Part shown: positions 5,877 through 12,816 of the stretch, one piece after another
How positions within the stretch are numbered: position 1 is the stretch's first letter
Layout: every line of letters begins with the position of its first letter
Origin: Comamonadaceae bacterium CG_4_10_14_3_um_filter_60_75
GTDB taxonomy: Bacteria > Pseudomonadota > Gammaproteobacteria > Burkholderiales > Burkholderiaceae_C
Length of the DNA stretch: 13,811 nt
Assembly: GCA_002784245.1 (NCBI GenBank)
Contig: PFKL01000123.1
Coordinates: 1-13,811, forward strand
Direction: 5' to 3'
Notes under the pieces: generated by a model
What the model was told of the DNA's origin: nothing
Database searches by the model: none
Seen by the model: the letters and a program-made list of their open reading frames with translations, nothing else
Translations under genes and position numbers: made by a program

Positions 5877-6190
5877 ACACCATGAATAACACAAACGCTC
5901 CCGTTTCATTGGCAGCGGTGATGAAATCGCTGCTGCGCTGGCTGACGGCAACACCCCAGCCTTGCAACACTGGCACCCGTGTACCAACAACCACACTGCG
6001 CAGCCAACTGATCCAGTCGACACCCAACGCCGCACCCCACCCTGTCCAGACCCGGCCGCTGCGTGTGCTCCAGGTCATGGAAATCGGCCAAGGCGGCCGA
6101 CTTCCCGGGCGCTTGCGCATTTCCGGGCGCATGGCCGACGTGTGTGCCGAGCTTGACCGGCTGGCCGCGCGCGAGGCACTGCTGGGCTGA
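5873..6190 (+). CDS. Small unrecognised protein coupled to lexA
   Basis: A 105-residue reading frame whose GTG start overlaps the lexA stop (ATGTGA at 5871-5876); ATG 5882, giving 102 residues, is the alternative. I do not recognise a named family. The N-terminal half is Thr/Pro/Gln-rich and looks unstructured. The C-terminal segment from about residue 62 (PLRVLQVMEIGQGGRLPGRL, then RISGRMADVCAELDRLAARE) looks like a compact beta-strand plus helix and has the composition of a conserved domain. There is no signal peptide or membrane segment. Overlap with lexA implies co-transcription and SOS control. That it is a real gene is inferred from the overlap, the codon style and the protein-like C-terminus. 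Confidence 0.68.
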   Translation: MNTMNNTNAPVSLAAVMKSLLRWLTATPQPCNTGTRVPTTTLRSQLIQSTPNAAPHPVQTRPLRVLQVMEIGQGGRLPGRLRISGRMADVCAELDRLAAREALLG

Positions 6191-6232
6191 CAATCGCCAG
6201 TTGTAAAAATTTGCAGTTGAGGTTACCTGCGG

Positions 6233-6261
6233 CTGGCAAGCGCCGCATGTCAGGGCACAAT
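6233..6261 (+). promoter_or_regulatory. Candidate leaderless promoter for the hydroxyacid dehydrogenase gene
   Basis: CTGGCA (6233-6238) and CACAAT (6256-6261) are separated by 17 bases and resemble sigma70 hexamers (four matches each). The -10-like element ends 7 bases before the ATG at 6269, and no ribosome site is visible. Transcription would start at or very near the start codon. Inference from spacing only. Confidence 0.35.
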
Positions 6262-6268
6262 CGGCGTT

Positions 6269-7276
6269 ATGCATATTGTGATTCTCGACGACTACCAAGA
6301 CGTTGTGCGCAAACTCGCCTGCGCTGAAAAACTGGAACCCTACCAGGCCAAGGTTTTCACCAATACGGTCAAAGGCTTGGGGCAACTCTCCGTGCGACTC
6401 AAAGACGCCGACGTCATCGTGCTCAACCGCGAGCGTACCCACCTGCCGCGCGCGCTGATCGACAAGCTGCCGCGCCTCAAGCTGGTGTCCCAGACCGGGC
6501 ATGTCGGTGCCCATCTGGACGTCAATGCCTGTACCGAACGCGGTATTGCGGTGGCCGAAGGCGCTGGCTCGCCGGTGGCACCTGCCGAGCTGGCCTGGGC
6601 GCTGATCATGACGGCCATGCGGCGGCTGCCGCAGTACATCGGCAACCTCAAACACGGTGCCTGGCAACAGTCCGGACTCAAATCGGCCAGCATGCCACCC
6701 AATTTTTGTCTGGGTACCACGCTCAGGGGTCGCACACTGGGCATCTGGGGTTACGGGCGCATCGGCCAGCTCGTCGCCGGCTACGGCCGGGCGTTTGGCA
6801 TGCGCGTGGTCATCTGGGGCCGGGCGCCATCACGCGAGCGCGCTGCACTCGACGGCTTTGAAGTCACCGCCACGCGTGAGGAACTGTTTGAGCAGTCCGA
6901 CGTGTTGTCGCTGCATTTGCGCCTGAACGAAGACACCACTGGCGTCGTGCGGCAGGAAGACCTCTCGCGCATGAAGCCGACCGCCATGCTGGTCAACATC
7001 TCACGCGCCGAGCTGATTGAGCCAGACGCCTTACTGGCCGCCCTGAACCGGGGCCGTCCCGGCATGGCCGCCATTGACGTCTACGAGTCAGAGCCTATTT
7101 TGCAAGGGCACGCGCTCTTGCGGCTGGAAAACTGCGTCTGTACGCCGCACATTGGCTACGTTGAACTCGACAGCTACGAGATGTACTTTGGCGCCGCTTT
7201 TGAGAACGTGGTCAATTTCATCAAGGGCCGCCCCACCAACATCATCAATCCAGGTGCCTTGCAGGTGCGACGTTAG
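6269..7276 (+). CDS. D-2-hydroxyacid dehydrogenase family protein
   Basis: An NAD(P)-dependent enzyme of the D-3-phosphoglycerate dehydrogenase/hydroxypyruvate reductase superfamily, which interconverts 2-keto and D-2-hydroxy acids in the cytoplasm. In 335 residues it shows the split catalytic domain (1-about 105 and 295-335), the helix SPVAPAELAWALIMTAMRR (101-119), the Rossmann motif GYGRIGQ (161-167), and catalytic R246 (VNISRAELI), E275 (DVYESEPI) and H294 (TPHIGYV). The sequence around residues 135-150 (SGLKSASMPPNFCLGT) occurs before the Rossmann domain as in family members that are not classical SerA. There is no C-terminal ACT domain, so it is not the regulated serine-pathway enzyme. 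The substrate cannot be told. It stands alone, 78 bases after the small gene and 68 before the regulator. Confidence 0.92.
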   Translation: MHIVILDDYQDVVRKLACAEKLEPYQAKVFTNTVKGLGQLSVRLKDADVIVLNRERTHLPRALIDKLPRLKLVSQTGHVGAHLDVNACTERGIAVAEGAGSPVAPAELAWALIMTAMRRLPQYIGNLKHGAWQQSGLKSASMPPNFCLGTTLRGRTLGIWGYGRIGQLVAGYGRAFGMRVVIWGRAPSRERAALDGFEVTATREELFEQSDVLSLHLRLNEDTTGVVRQEDLSRMKPTAMLVNISRAELIEPDALLAALNRGRPGMAAIDVYESEPILQGHALLRLENCVCTPHIGYVELDSYEMYFGAAFENVVNFIKGRPTNIINPGALQVRR

Positions 7277-7332
7277 CGCTGACTGCAGACACGCAGGTGA
7301 CAGCCGGTCTCACAGCGCTTGCCAATTGCGCG

Positions 7333-7339
7333 TAACAAT
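7333..7339 (+). promoter_or_regulatory. Candidate -10 element for the Crp/Fnr-family gene
   Basis: TAACAAT lies 5 bases before the ATG at 7345 and no ribosome site is present, so a leaderless transcript is possible. I cannot place a convincing -35 hexamer. The 68-base gap from 7277 to 7344 holds nothing else that I can support. Confidence 0.25.
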
Positions 7340-7344
7340 AGCGC

Positions 7345-8067
7345 ATGAGCGAGCCCATCCTCACCCTTGAAGAACGCGCTGCAATCAATGCCGGGCGCTG
7401 GTTTGCCAGCTTGTCACCGTCGCTGCGACACGACATTCTGCGCTGCGCCTACGTGCGCCGCTACCAGGACGGCGACCTGATCACTGCGCGTGGCGATCAG
7501 CCACAAGAGTGGATCGCCTGCGCCAAGGGCGCGGTGCGCGTCAGTTCCACCGCCATCTCTGGCAAGCAAATCACCCTGACTTATGTTGAACCCGGCATCT
7601 GGTTTGGCGATGTGGCGATTTTTGACGGCGACCGCCGCACGCACGACGCCTACGCCCATGGCGACACCACCGTGTTGTGCGTCGCCCGTGCCGACTTCAC
7701 CAAAATACTGGCCCAGCATAGCGAGCTGTACGAGGCGCTGCTGCGCCTGCACGCCAGGCGCATCCGCCAGTTGTACGGCCTGGTGGAAGACCTCAACACG
7801 CTGCCGCTGCGCGCGCGCCTGGCCAAACAACTGCTGCACCTGGCGCGCTCGTATGGCGTGCCCTCACTCAGCGACAGCGCTGAGGTGCGCATCGGGCTAC
7901 AACTGGCGCAAGAAGAGCTGGCGCAGCTGCTGGGCGCCTCGCGCCAGCGCGTCAACCAGGAGCTCAAAACCCTGGAGCGCGAAGAAATCATCCGGATCGA
8001 ACTCGGCGGCGTCGTTATTCGCAACCGCGCCGCACTGATGCGCATCACCGAAGCCGATCATCAATAA
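7345..8067 (+). CDS. Crp/Fnr-family transcriptional regulator
   Basis: A 240-residue regulator. It has a cyclic-nucleotide-binding-type beta barrel (about 28-125; VRRYQDGDLITARGDQP, then GIWFGDVAIFDGDRRTHDAY), a long dimer helix (about 125-160) and a C-terminal winged helix (about 180-235) with the recognition segment AQEELAQLLGASRQRVNQEL (188-207). The R-T pair at 98-99 aligns with the Arg-Ser that holds cAMP phosphate in CRP, so a nucleotide ligand is possible. The Cys cluster of FNR is absent (only C34, C59 and C112), so an iron-sulfur oxygen sensor is unlikely. The start ATG 7345 has no ribosome site, and AACAAT (7334-7339) lies 5 bases before it. The kinase gene follows after 22 bases, which suggests that this protein controls the kinase/dehydrogenase pair. 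Confidence 0.93.
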   Translation: MSEPILTLEERAAINAGRWFASLSPSLRHDILRCAYVRRYQDGDLITARGDQPQEWIACAKGAVRVSSTAISGKQITLTYVEPGIWFGDVAIFDGDRRTHDAYAHGDTTVLCVARADFTKILAQHSELYEALLRLHARRIRQLYGLVEDLNTLPLRARLAKQLLHLARSYGVPSLSDSAEVRIGLQLAQEELAQLLGASRQRVNQELKTLEREEIIRIELGGVVIRNRAALMRITEADHQ

Positions 8068-8089
8068 GCGCCTTTGCACCCAGACCACC

Positions 8090-9175
8090 ATGACACAACA
8101 GGAAGATTACTCCGGCACACGCGCCATCACCCCGGCACAAGCCTTTGACCAGGACGCACTGGCGCGCTGGCTGACGCACAACCTCGCGGGCTTTGTTGGC
8201 CCGCTCAGCATCCAGTCTTTCAAGGGCGGCCAGTCCAACCCGACCTACCAGCTCATTACGCCGACACAAACCTATGTGATGCGCTCCAAGCCCGCGCCCG
8301 TGGCCAAGCTACTGCCGTCGGCACACGCCATCGAGCGTGAATTCGCTGTGATGCGCGCGCTGGCCCACACCGACGTACCGGTACCAGCGATGCTCTGCCT
8401 GTGCGAGGACGAATCGGTCATTGGCCGCGCTTTCTACATCATGTCGATGGTCAGCGGGCGCATCTGGTGGGACCAATCCTTACCCGCGCAAACGACCGCT
8501 GGGCGCGCTGCCATTTACGACGAGATGAACCGTGTGATCGCCGCACTCCATACGGTGGACTACCAGGCCATTGGTCTGGCCAACTACGGCAAACCGGGCA
8601 ATTATTTTGAGCGCCAGATCGGCCGCTGGAGCAAGCAGTACAGCGCCTCGATCACCGAACCCATTGCCGAGATGGACCGGCTGATGGACTGGCTGCCAGC
8701 GCACATTCCGGCGATGGCGCGCGACCCGGCGATGGTCAGCATCGTGCACGGTGACTACCGCATGGACAACCTGGTGTTTCACCCAACCGAGCTTCGGGTG
8801 ATTGCAGTGCTCGACTGGGAACTGTCCACCCTGGGCCACCCGCTGGCCGATTTCAGTTACCACTGCATGGCCTGGCATATTCCGCCGGGTGCGTTCCGTG
8901 GCATCGGCGGCCTGGACCTGGCCAACTTGGGCATTCCTGCGCAGGACGACTACATTCGCAGTTACTGCCACCGCACCGGTCTGGCCACACCCGGGCAATT
9001 GGCCGCCGACTGGTCTTTCTACATGGCTTACAACCTGTTTCGCATGGCCGCCATTCTGCAAGGCATAGGCAAGCGCGCGCAGGACGGTACCGCTGCCAGC
9101 GCCCAGGCGCTGCGCGCAGCCGCCGGAGCGCGCCCGCTGGCCGAACTGGCATGGCAGTTTGCACAGCGGACTTAG
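8090..9175 (+). CDS. Aminoglycoside-phosphotransferase-fold kinase (ACAD10/11 N-domain or LvaA-like)
   Basis: A 361-residue small-molecule kinase. It shows a nucleotide-binding N-lobe with FKGGQSNPTYQL (44-55) and VMRSKP (63-68; K67 is the likely ATP-binding lysine), a catalytic loop VHGDYRMDN (219-227; base D222, N227) and the metal-binding DWE (D242) in VLDWELSTLGHPLADF. This form is not an antibiotic-resistance enzyme. It resembles the kinase domain fused to acyl-CoA dehydrogenase in mammalian ACAD10/ACAD11 and the separate LvaA of Pseudomonas putida, which phosphorylates the 4-hydroxyl of a hydroxyacyl-CoA. The adjacent gene is the matching acyl-CoA dehydrogenase, 94 bases downstream, which supports this role; the substrate remains inference. 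Upstream spacing to the regulator is 22 bases. Confidence 0.88.
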   Translation: MTQQEDYSGTRAITPAQAFDQDALARWLTHNLAGFVGPLSIQSFKGGQSNPTYQLITPTQTYVMRSKPAPVAKLLPSAHAIEREFAVMRALAHTDVPVPAMLCLCEDESVIGRAFYIMSMVSGRIWWDQSLPAQTTAGRAAIYDEMNRVIAALHTVDYQAIGLANYGKPGNYFERQIGRWSKQYSASITEPIAEMDRLMDWLPAHIPAMARDPAMVSIVHGDYRMDNLVFHPTELRVIAVLDWELSTLGHPLADFSYHCMAWHIPPGAFRGIGGLDLANLGIPAQDDYIRSYCHRTGLATPGQLAADWSFYMAYNLFRMAAILQGIGKRAQDGTAASAQALRAAAGARPLAELAWQFAQRT

Positions 9176-9181
9176 TATATC

Positions 9182-9231
9182 TTTAATAGCTTATAGCGCT
9201 TTATTTATAAGGGCTAGAGCTTGTTTTCTTA
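9182..9231 (+). repeat. AT-rich dispersed repeat, copy 4 (intergenic)
   Basis: The copy contains AATAGCTTATAGCGCTTTAT and GGGCTAGAG, with TTTTCTT at the end. It matches the asparaginase-gene copy at 36 of 50 positions without gaps. It has partial dyad symmetry: TAGCGCTT and AAGGGCTA (one mismatch) flank a 7-base loop, followed by a T-rich stretch. It fills most of the 94-base gap between the kinase and acyl-CoA dehydrogenase genes and could affect readthrough or mRNA stability there. That effect is inference. Confidence 0.78.
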
Positions 9232-9269
9232 TCTAATTTTTTTACCCTTTCCCACCCAGCGAGACCACC

Positions 9270-10523
9270 ATGGACTTTGACTACTCCCCCAAGACCAAGG
9301 AACTACAAGCCAAGTTGCTGCGCTTCATGGACGACTACGTTTACCCCGCAGAAGGTGCGTACCACGCCGAAATTGAAGCCAACACTGCCGCTGGCAAGCG
9401 CTGGACCCCGCTGCAAACCATCGAAGCCCTCAAACTCAAAGCGCAAGAACAAGGCCTGTGGAACCTGTTCTACCCGGTCGACAGTGCGCAGGCCGGTGGC
9501 ATAGACGCAGGTGCCGGCCTGACCAACCAGGAATACGCGCCACTGGCCGAAATCATGGGTCGGGTACTGTGGAGCAGTGAGGTCTTTAACTGCTCGGCGC
9601 CTGACACTGGCAACATGGAAACCATTGCCCGTTATGGTTCTGTGCAGCACAAGCAGCAGTGGCTCAAGCCCTTGCTTGAGGGCAAATTCCGCTCGGCTTT
9701 TTCAATGACCGAGCCCGACGTCGCCTCGAGCGACGCCACCAATGTGGAGACCCGCATCGAGCGCGACGGCGACAGCTATGTGGTCAACGGCCGCAAATGG
9801 TGGATCAGCGGCGCTGGCGACCCGCGCTGCGCGGTGCATATCGTCATGGGCAAGACCAACCCGGACGCCGAACGCCATGTGCAGCAAAGCATGATTCTGG
9901 TGCCGTCCAATGCGCCAGGCGTGAAGGTGTTGCGACCCCTGAACGTGATGGGCTACGACGACGCGCCGCACGGCCATATGGAAATCGCCTATAAAGACGT
10001 GCGCGTACCGGCTGACAGCATCTTGCTGGGAGAAGGTCGTGGCTTTGAAATTGCACAGGGACGCCTGGGGCCAGGACGCATCCACCACTGCATGCGCCTG
10101 ATTGGCCTGGCCGAGCGCGCGCTGGAGCTGATGTGCAAGCGCACCAGCAGCCGCATCGCCTTTGGCAAGCCGATCGCTGCGCAAACTGTCACCCAAGAAC
10201 GCATTGCCGAGGCGCGCTGCAAGATCGACATGGCGCGTCTGCTCACGCTCAAGGCGGCCTGGATGATGGACATTGCTGGCAACAAATTTGCGCGCAACGA
10301 AATTGCCATGATCAAGGTGGTGGCGCCCAGCATGGCGTGCCAGGTGATCGACTGGGCGATGCAGGCTTTTGGTGGCGCAGGTATGTGTGACGACTTTCCG
10401 CTGGCCTATTACTACGCCAGCGCACGCACGCTGCGCTTTGCCGACGGCCCAGACGAAGTGCACCGCAACGCCATTGCCAAGCAAGAGCTGCGCAAGTACG
10501 CTCCGGCAGCGGCCAAGCACTGA
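9270..10523 (+). CDS. Acyl-CoA dehydrogenase, ACAD10/11 (LvaC-like) type
   Basis: A 417-residue FAD enzyme of the acyl-CoA dehydrogenase family. It shows an all-helical N-domain (1-about 125), the beta-domain flavin motif FSMTEPDVASSDATNVET (144-161) and WWISGAGDP (177-185), GRGFEIAQGRLGPGRIHHCM (256-275), RIAFGKPIAAQ (295-305), QAFGGAGMCDD (365-375) and RFADGPDEVHRNAIAK (389-404). The ADGPDEVH segment replaces the Y/WEG segment that holds the catalytic glutamate of classical medium-chain enzymes and is the form seen in ACAD10/11-like proteins. With the kinase next door, the likely task is isomerising a phosphorylated 4-hydroxyacyl-CoA to a 3-hydroxyacyl-CoA rather than simple beta-oxidation; this is inference. 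GAGACC precedes the ATG. The stop directly abuts the convergent HD-GYP stop. Confidence 0.92.
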   Translation: MDFDYSPKTKELQAKLLRFMDDYVYPAEGAYHAEIEANTAAGKRWTPLQTIEALKLKAQEQGLWNLFYPVDSAQAGGIDAGAGLTNQEYAPLAEIMGRVLWSSEVFNCSAPDTGNMETIARYGSVQHKQQWLKPLLEGKFRSAFSMTEPDVASSDATNVETRIERDGDSYVVNGRKWWISGAGDPRCAVHIVMGKTNPDAERHVQQSMILVPSNAPGVKVLRPLNVMGYDDAPHGHMEIAYKDVRVPADSILLGEGRGFEIAQGRLGPGRIHHCMRLIGLAERALELMCKRTSSRIAFGKPIAAQTVTQERIAEARCKIDMARLLTLKAAWMMDIAGNKFARNEIAMIKVVAPSMACQVIDWAMQAFGGAGMCDDFPLAYYYASARTLRFADGPDEVHRNAIAKQELRKYAPAAAKH

Positions 10524-11747
10524 TTACCGGTTGAGTTCGGGCAGTCCCGACCACAATTCGTTGAGGTCGGGGAAGTTCCAGCTGGCAGGGTCTTCGCGCG
10601 CCGCTATCCGGTCTAAAACCGACGCAGACGACAAATCGAGCACCAAAGGCACGATGCGCATGTTCGACTTGGTCGAAAAAAACAACTTGACGATCGGCGT
10701 GGTCAGTGACTTTTGCGACTGTTCAGTTACCACACCAATCCGGCCTGAATTCATTCGCACCAGAGAACCCACCGGGTAAATGCCCATGCTCTTGACAAAG
10801 GCCTGAAACACCTTGGGGTCAAAGTGCCCCTTCCACTCGGCCATCTTGCGCAACGACTCGGCCGGGTCCCAGCCCGATTTGTAGGGTCGGTTCGAAGTGA
10901 TGGCGTCGTAGACATCACAGACCGCGCCCATCTTGGCGTGCAGGCTGATCTGATCGCCGCTGAGCCGCTCGGGGTAGCCCGAGCCGTCAATCTTTTCATG
11001 GTGGTGCAACACCACGTCCAGCGATACCGCATCGATCCCCGGGCTGGCTGAGAGCATCTTGTAGCCCTCGGTCGGATGCGTTTTCATGATGTCAAACTCG
11101 GCATCGGTCAACTTGCCCGGCTTGTTGAGCACCTCCGGCGGCATCGCCACCTTGCCCAGATCGTGCAACAACCCGGCCATACCCAGGGTGCGGGTTTGCG
11201 CCGAGTCGAGTTTGAGCTGCTTGGCCAGCGCAACCATCATGGCGCACACCGCCACCGAATGCATGTAGGTGTAGTCGTCGGCGGTCTTGAGCCGTGCCAG
11301 ACTGATGATGGCGCCAGGGTTGCGCGCCACTGAATCTGCAATGTCTTCAACCAGTTGCCTGGCACCACCGACGTCGACCGCCTTGCCCATGCGCACTTCT
11401 TCAAACATGCTCACCACGGCAGCCTTGGATTCCAGGCAAATTTGCGCTGCGCGCTCAAGTTCCTTGGCCGCAGAAATCTGTTGTATCGGCGCACGCACCG
11501 GAGTGGCCGCTGGCGCCGCCGGAGGTTCGGGTGCCTGCTCAACCACTGGTGCACCGCTGGGCACGTCGTCACCCTTGCTGGCGTCGATCCAGACCTCGGT
11601 GATTTTGCTGGCCAGAATCAGCGCAATGTCTTGGGGATCCTTGATGACAAAGCCGGTGCGCCAAAATGGGTGATCCATCCAGGAACCACAAAATTCCTTG
11701 AGATGCATCCCCACCTGCAATTGTTGAACCCGGATGCGCTTGAGCAT
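10524..11747 (-). CDS. HD-GYP domain c-di-GMP phosphodiesterase with DUF3391 N-terminus
   Basis: A 407-residue protein. The N-terminal DUF3391-type domain (1-about 60; MLKRIRVQQLQVGMHLKEFC) is followed by a Pro/Ala linker (62-92), a helical stretch (93-155) and the HD-GYP domain. The domain keeps H163, HDLGK (195-199), HHHEKIDGSGYP (248-259) and DVYDAITSNRPYK (278-290), the residues expected for metal binding and hydrolysis of c-di-GMP, so it should be active. There is no membrane segment, so it is cytosolic. I chose ATG 11747; the frame is open to 11801, but those 18 residues overlap mshN and do not fit the family. It lies 34 bases after mshN on the same strand, so it may be co-transcribed with the pilus genes. 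The last 50 or so residues beyond the domain have no recognised role. Confidence 0.93.
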   Translation of the reverse strand: MLKRIRVQQLQVGMHLKEFCGSWMDHPFWRTGFVIKDPQDIALILASKITEVWIDASKGDDVPSGAPVVEQAPEPPAAPAATPVRAPIQQISAAKELERAAQICLESKAAVVSMFEEVRMGKAVDVGGARQLVEDIADSVARNPGAIISLARLKTADDYTYMHSVAVCAMMVALAKQLKLDSAQTRTLGMAGLLHDLGKVAMPPEVLNKPGKLTDAEFDIMKTHPTEGYKMLSASPGIDAVSLDVVLHHHEKIDGSGYPERLSGDQISLHAKMGAVCDVYDAITSNRPYKSGWDPAESLRKMAEWKGHFDPKVFQAFVKSMGIYPVGSLVRMNSGRIGVVTEQSQKSLTTPIVKLFFSTKSNMRIVPLVLDLSSASVLDRIAAREDPASWNFPDLNELWSGLPELNR

Positions 11748-11781
11748 GAAATGTCGTGTTGAAATAGTGGTGGTGGCGCGC

Positions 11782-12816
11782 TCAGGGCGCCTGTAACGCA
11801 ACGCCCAACTGCTTCAGGTAGTTTGCCACATCGGGCGGTAAAAAACCGGCGCGTCGGGCCTTGTCTGCAAATTCTGCCGCTGTCGTGGTCTGCCCCTGCG
11901 CAGCCAGCGAGACGGCTACGGCCAGCATCCAGCGTGCCTGCCCCGGCTGCAAGTCCAACGCATTCAGATAGGCATGTACCGCCTGCGCGTGCAAACCCAA
12001 GCGCTGTGCAGTATTGCCGCGTAAAGCCCAGATGTCAGCCACCTTGGCCAACTGCGGCTCCAGCCGTACCAGCAGAGCCAACGCGTCGGCCGGGCGCCGC
12101 TGCACGGTTGCCATGCGGACAAATTCACGCGCTGCCGCCGCCAAGGCAGCGTTGTCACCTGCAGGATTCTTCTCCAGGCTGGTGATGATGCCTTGCACCA
12201 CCTGAGTTGCACCGGCCTGGTCGCCCTCAGACCACTGCACCTGCGCGAGGGCCAAGGCCGCCATCGCCGCCTGCGCGGGCGACTTTTGCGGCTCGGCGGC
12301 CGGTGTCGCAGCTGTTGCCTCGGCGCGCTGCGACGGCCGCACCGGTGTTTGCGCCACAGCGCGCTCAGGCACTGGCGCAGACAAGGCTTGAGCTGCCAGC
12401 TCTTTTTTCGGTGGTTTTTCAGGCTTCACCTTGAGCGCTTGCGTAGGCGCCTGCGCGGGCGCCACTGGCGCTTGCGCGGCAGCAACAACCGGCGCAGAGA
12501 CAGGACTGGCGGCTATAGCCTCTGCGGGCGCTGCTGATGCTGCCGATGCTGATACCACCGCAGGCGCAGGCAACGCTGGCGCTGGCGCCTTTTCCTGCCT
12601 GAATTCAAACCAGTAAACACCCCCCAGAACAAACAACAACAGCAGCGCTGCAAGCCACCAGCGCGCCGGTGTCGACGCGGCGGGCGGCGCGTTCTGGCAG
12701 CTCGGGACAGCGACACTGGCAACACCTGCCATTGGCCCTGGCTCTGCGGCCCGGGTTGCCGCTTGCTCTGCCTGGCGACGATCGAGATCGCGCAACATTT
12801 TGTTGATAACGCTCAT
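11782..12816 (-). CDS. mshN: MSHA biogenesis protein MshN (TPR protein)
   Basis: A 344-residue inner-membrane protein of the MSHA type IV pilus system. The N-terminus MSVINKMLRDLDRRQ is the MshN signature (compare MSLINQML in relatives). One membrane helix follows at about 53-71 (WWLAALLLLFVLGGVYWFEF). Then comes a long Ala/Pro-rich, low-complexity periplasmic linker (about 76-180) and TPR-like helical repeats to the end (for example QVQWSEGDQAGATQVVQGI and DIWALRGNTAQRLGLHAQAV). The start is ATG 12816: it overlaps the mshM stop as ATGA and has a GAGGGGGAA ribosome site, which points to translational coupling. The frame extends 13 residues upstream but without support. The linker DNA is repetitive and prone to length change. 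Confidence 0.88.
   Translation of the reverse strand: MSVINKMLRDLDRRQAEQAATRAAEPGPMAGVASVAVPSCQNAPPAASTPARWWLAALLLLFVLGGVYWFEFRQEKAPAPALPAPAVVSASAASAAPAEAIAASPVSAPVVAAAQAPVAPAQAPTQALKVKPEKPPKKELAAQALSAPVPERAVAQTPVRPSQRAEATAATPAAEPQKSPAQAAMAALALAQVQWSEGDQAGATQVVQGIITSLEKNPAGDNAALAAAAREFVRMATVQRRPADALALLVRLEPQLAKVADIWALRGNTAQRLGLHAQAVHAYLNALDLQPGQARWMLAVAVSLAAQGQTTTAAEFADKARRAGFLPPDVANYLKQLGVALQAP

Noticed and set aside
7325..7339. ATTG-N7-CAAT inverted repeat before the Crp/Fnr gene as an FNR or CRP site
   Set aside because: FNR sites need TTGAT-N4-ATCAA and CRP sites TGTGA-N6-TCACA. Spacing and outer bases do not match, and it overlaps the more likely -10 element.
8090..9175. Antibiotic-resistance aminoglycoside phosphotransferase
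   Set aside because: The fold is shared, but the sequence form and the acyl-CoA dehydrogenase neighbour point to the ACAD10/11-like metabolic kinase.
12430..12600. Repetitive GC-rich DNA as a tandem repeat array
   Set aside because: It is the low-complexity Ala/Pro-rich linker of MshN without a regular repeat unit.
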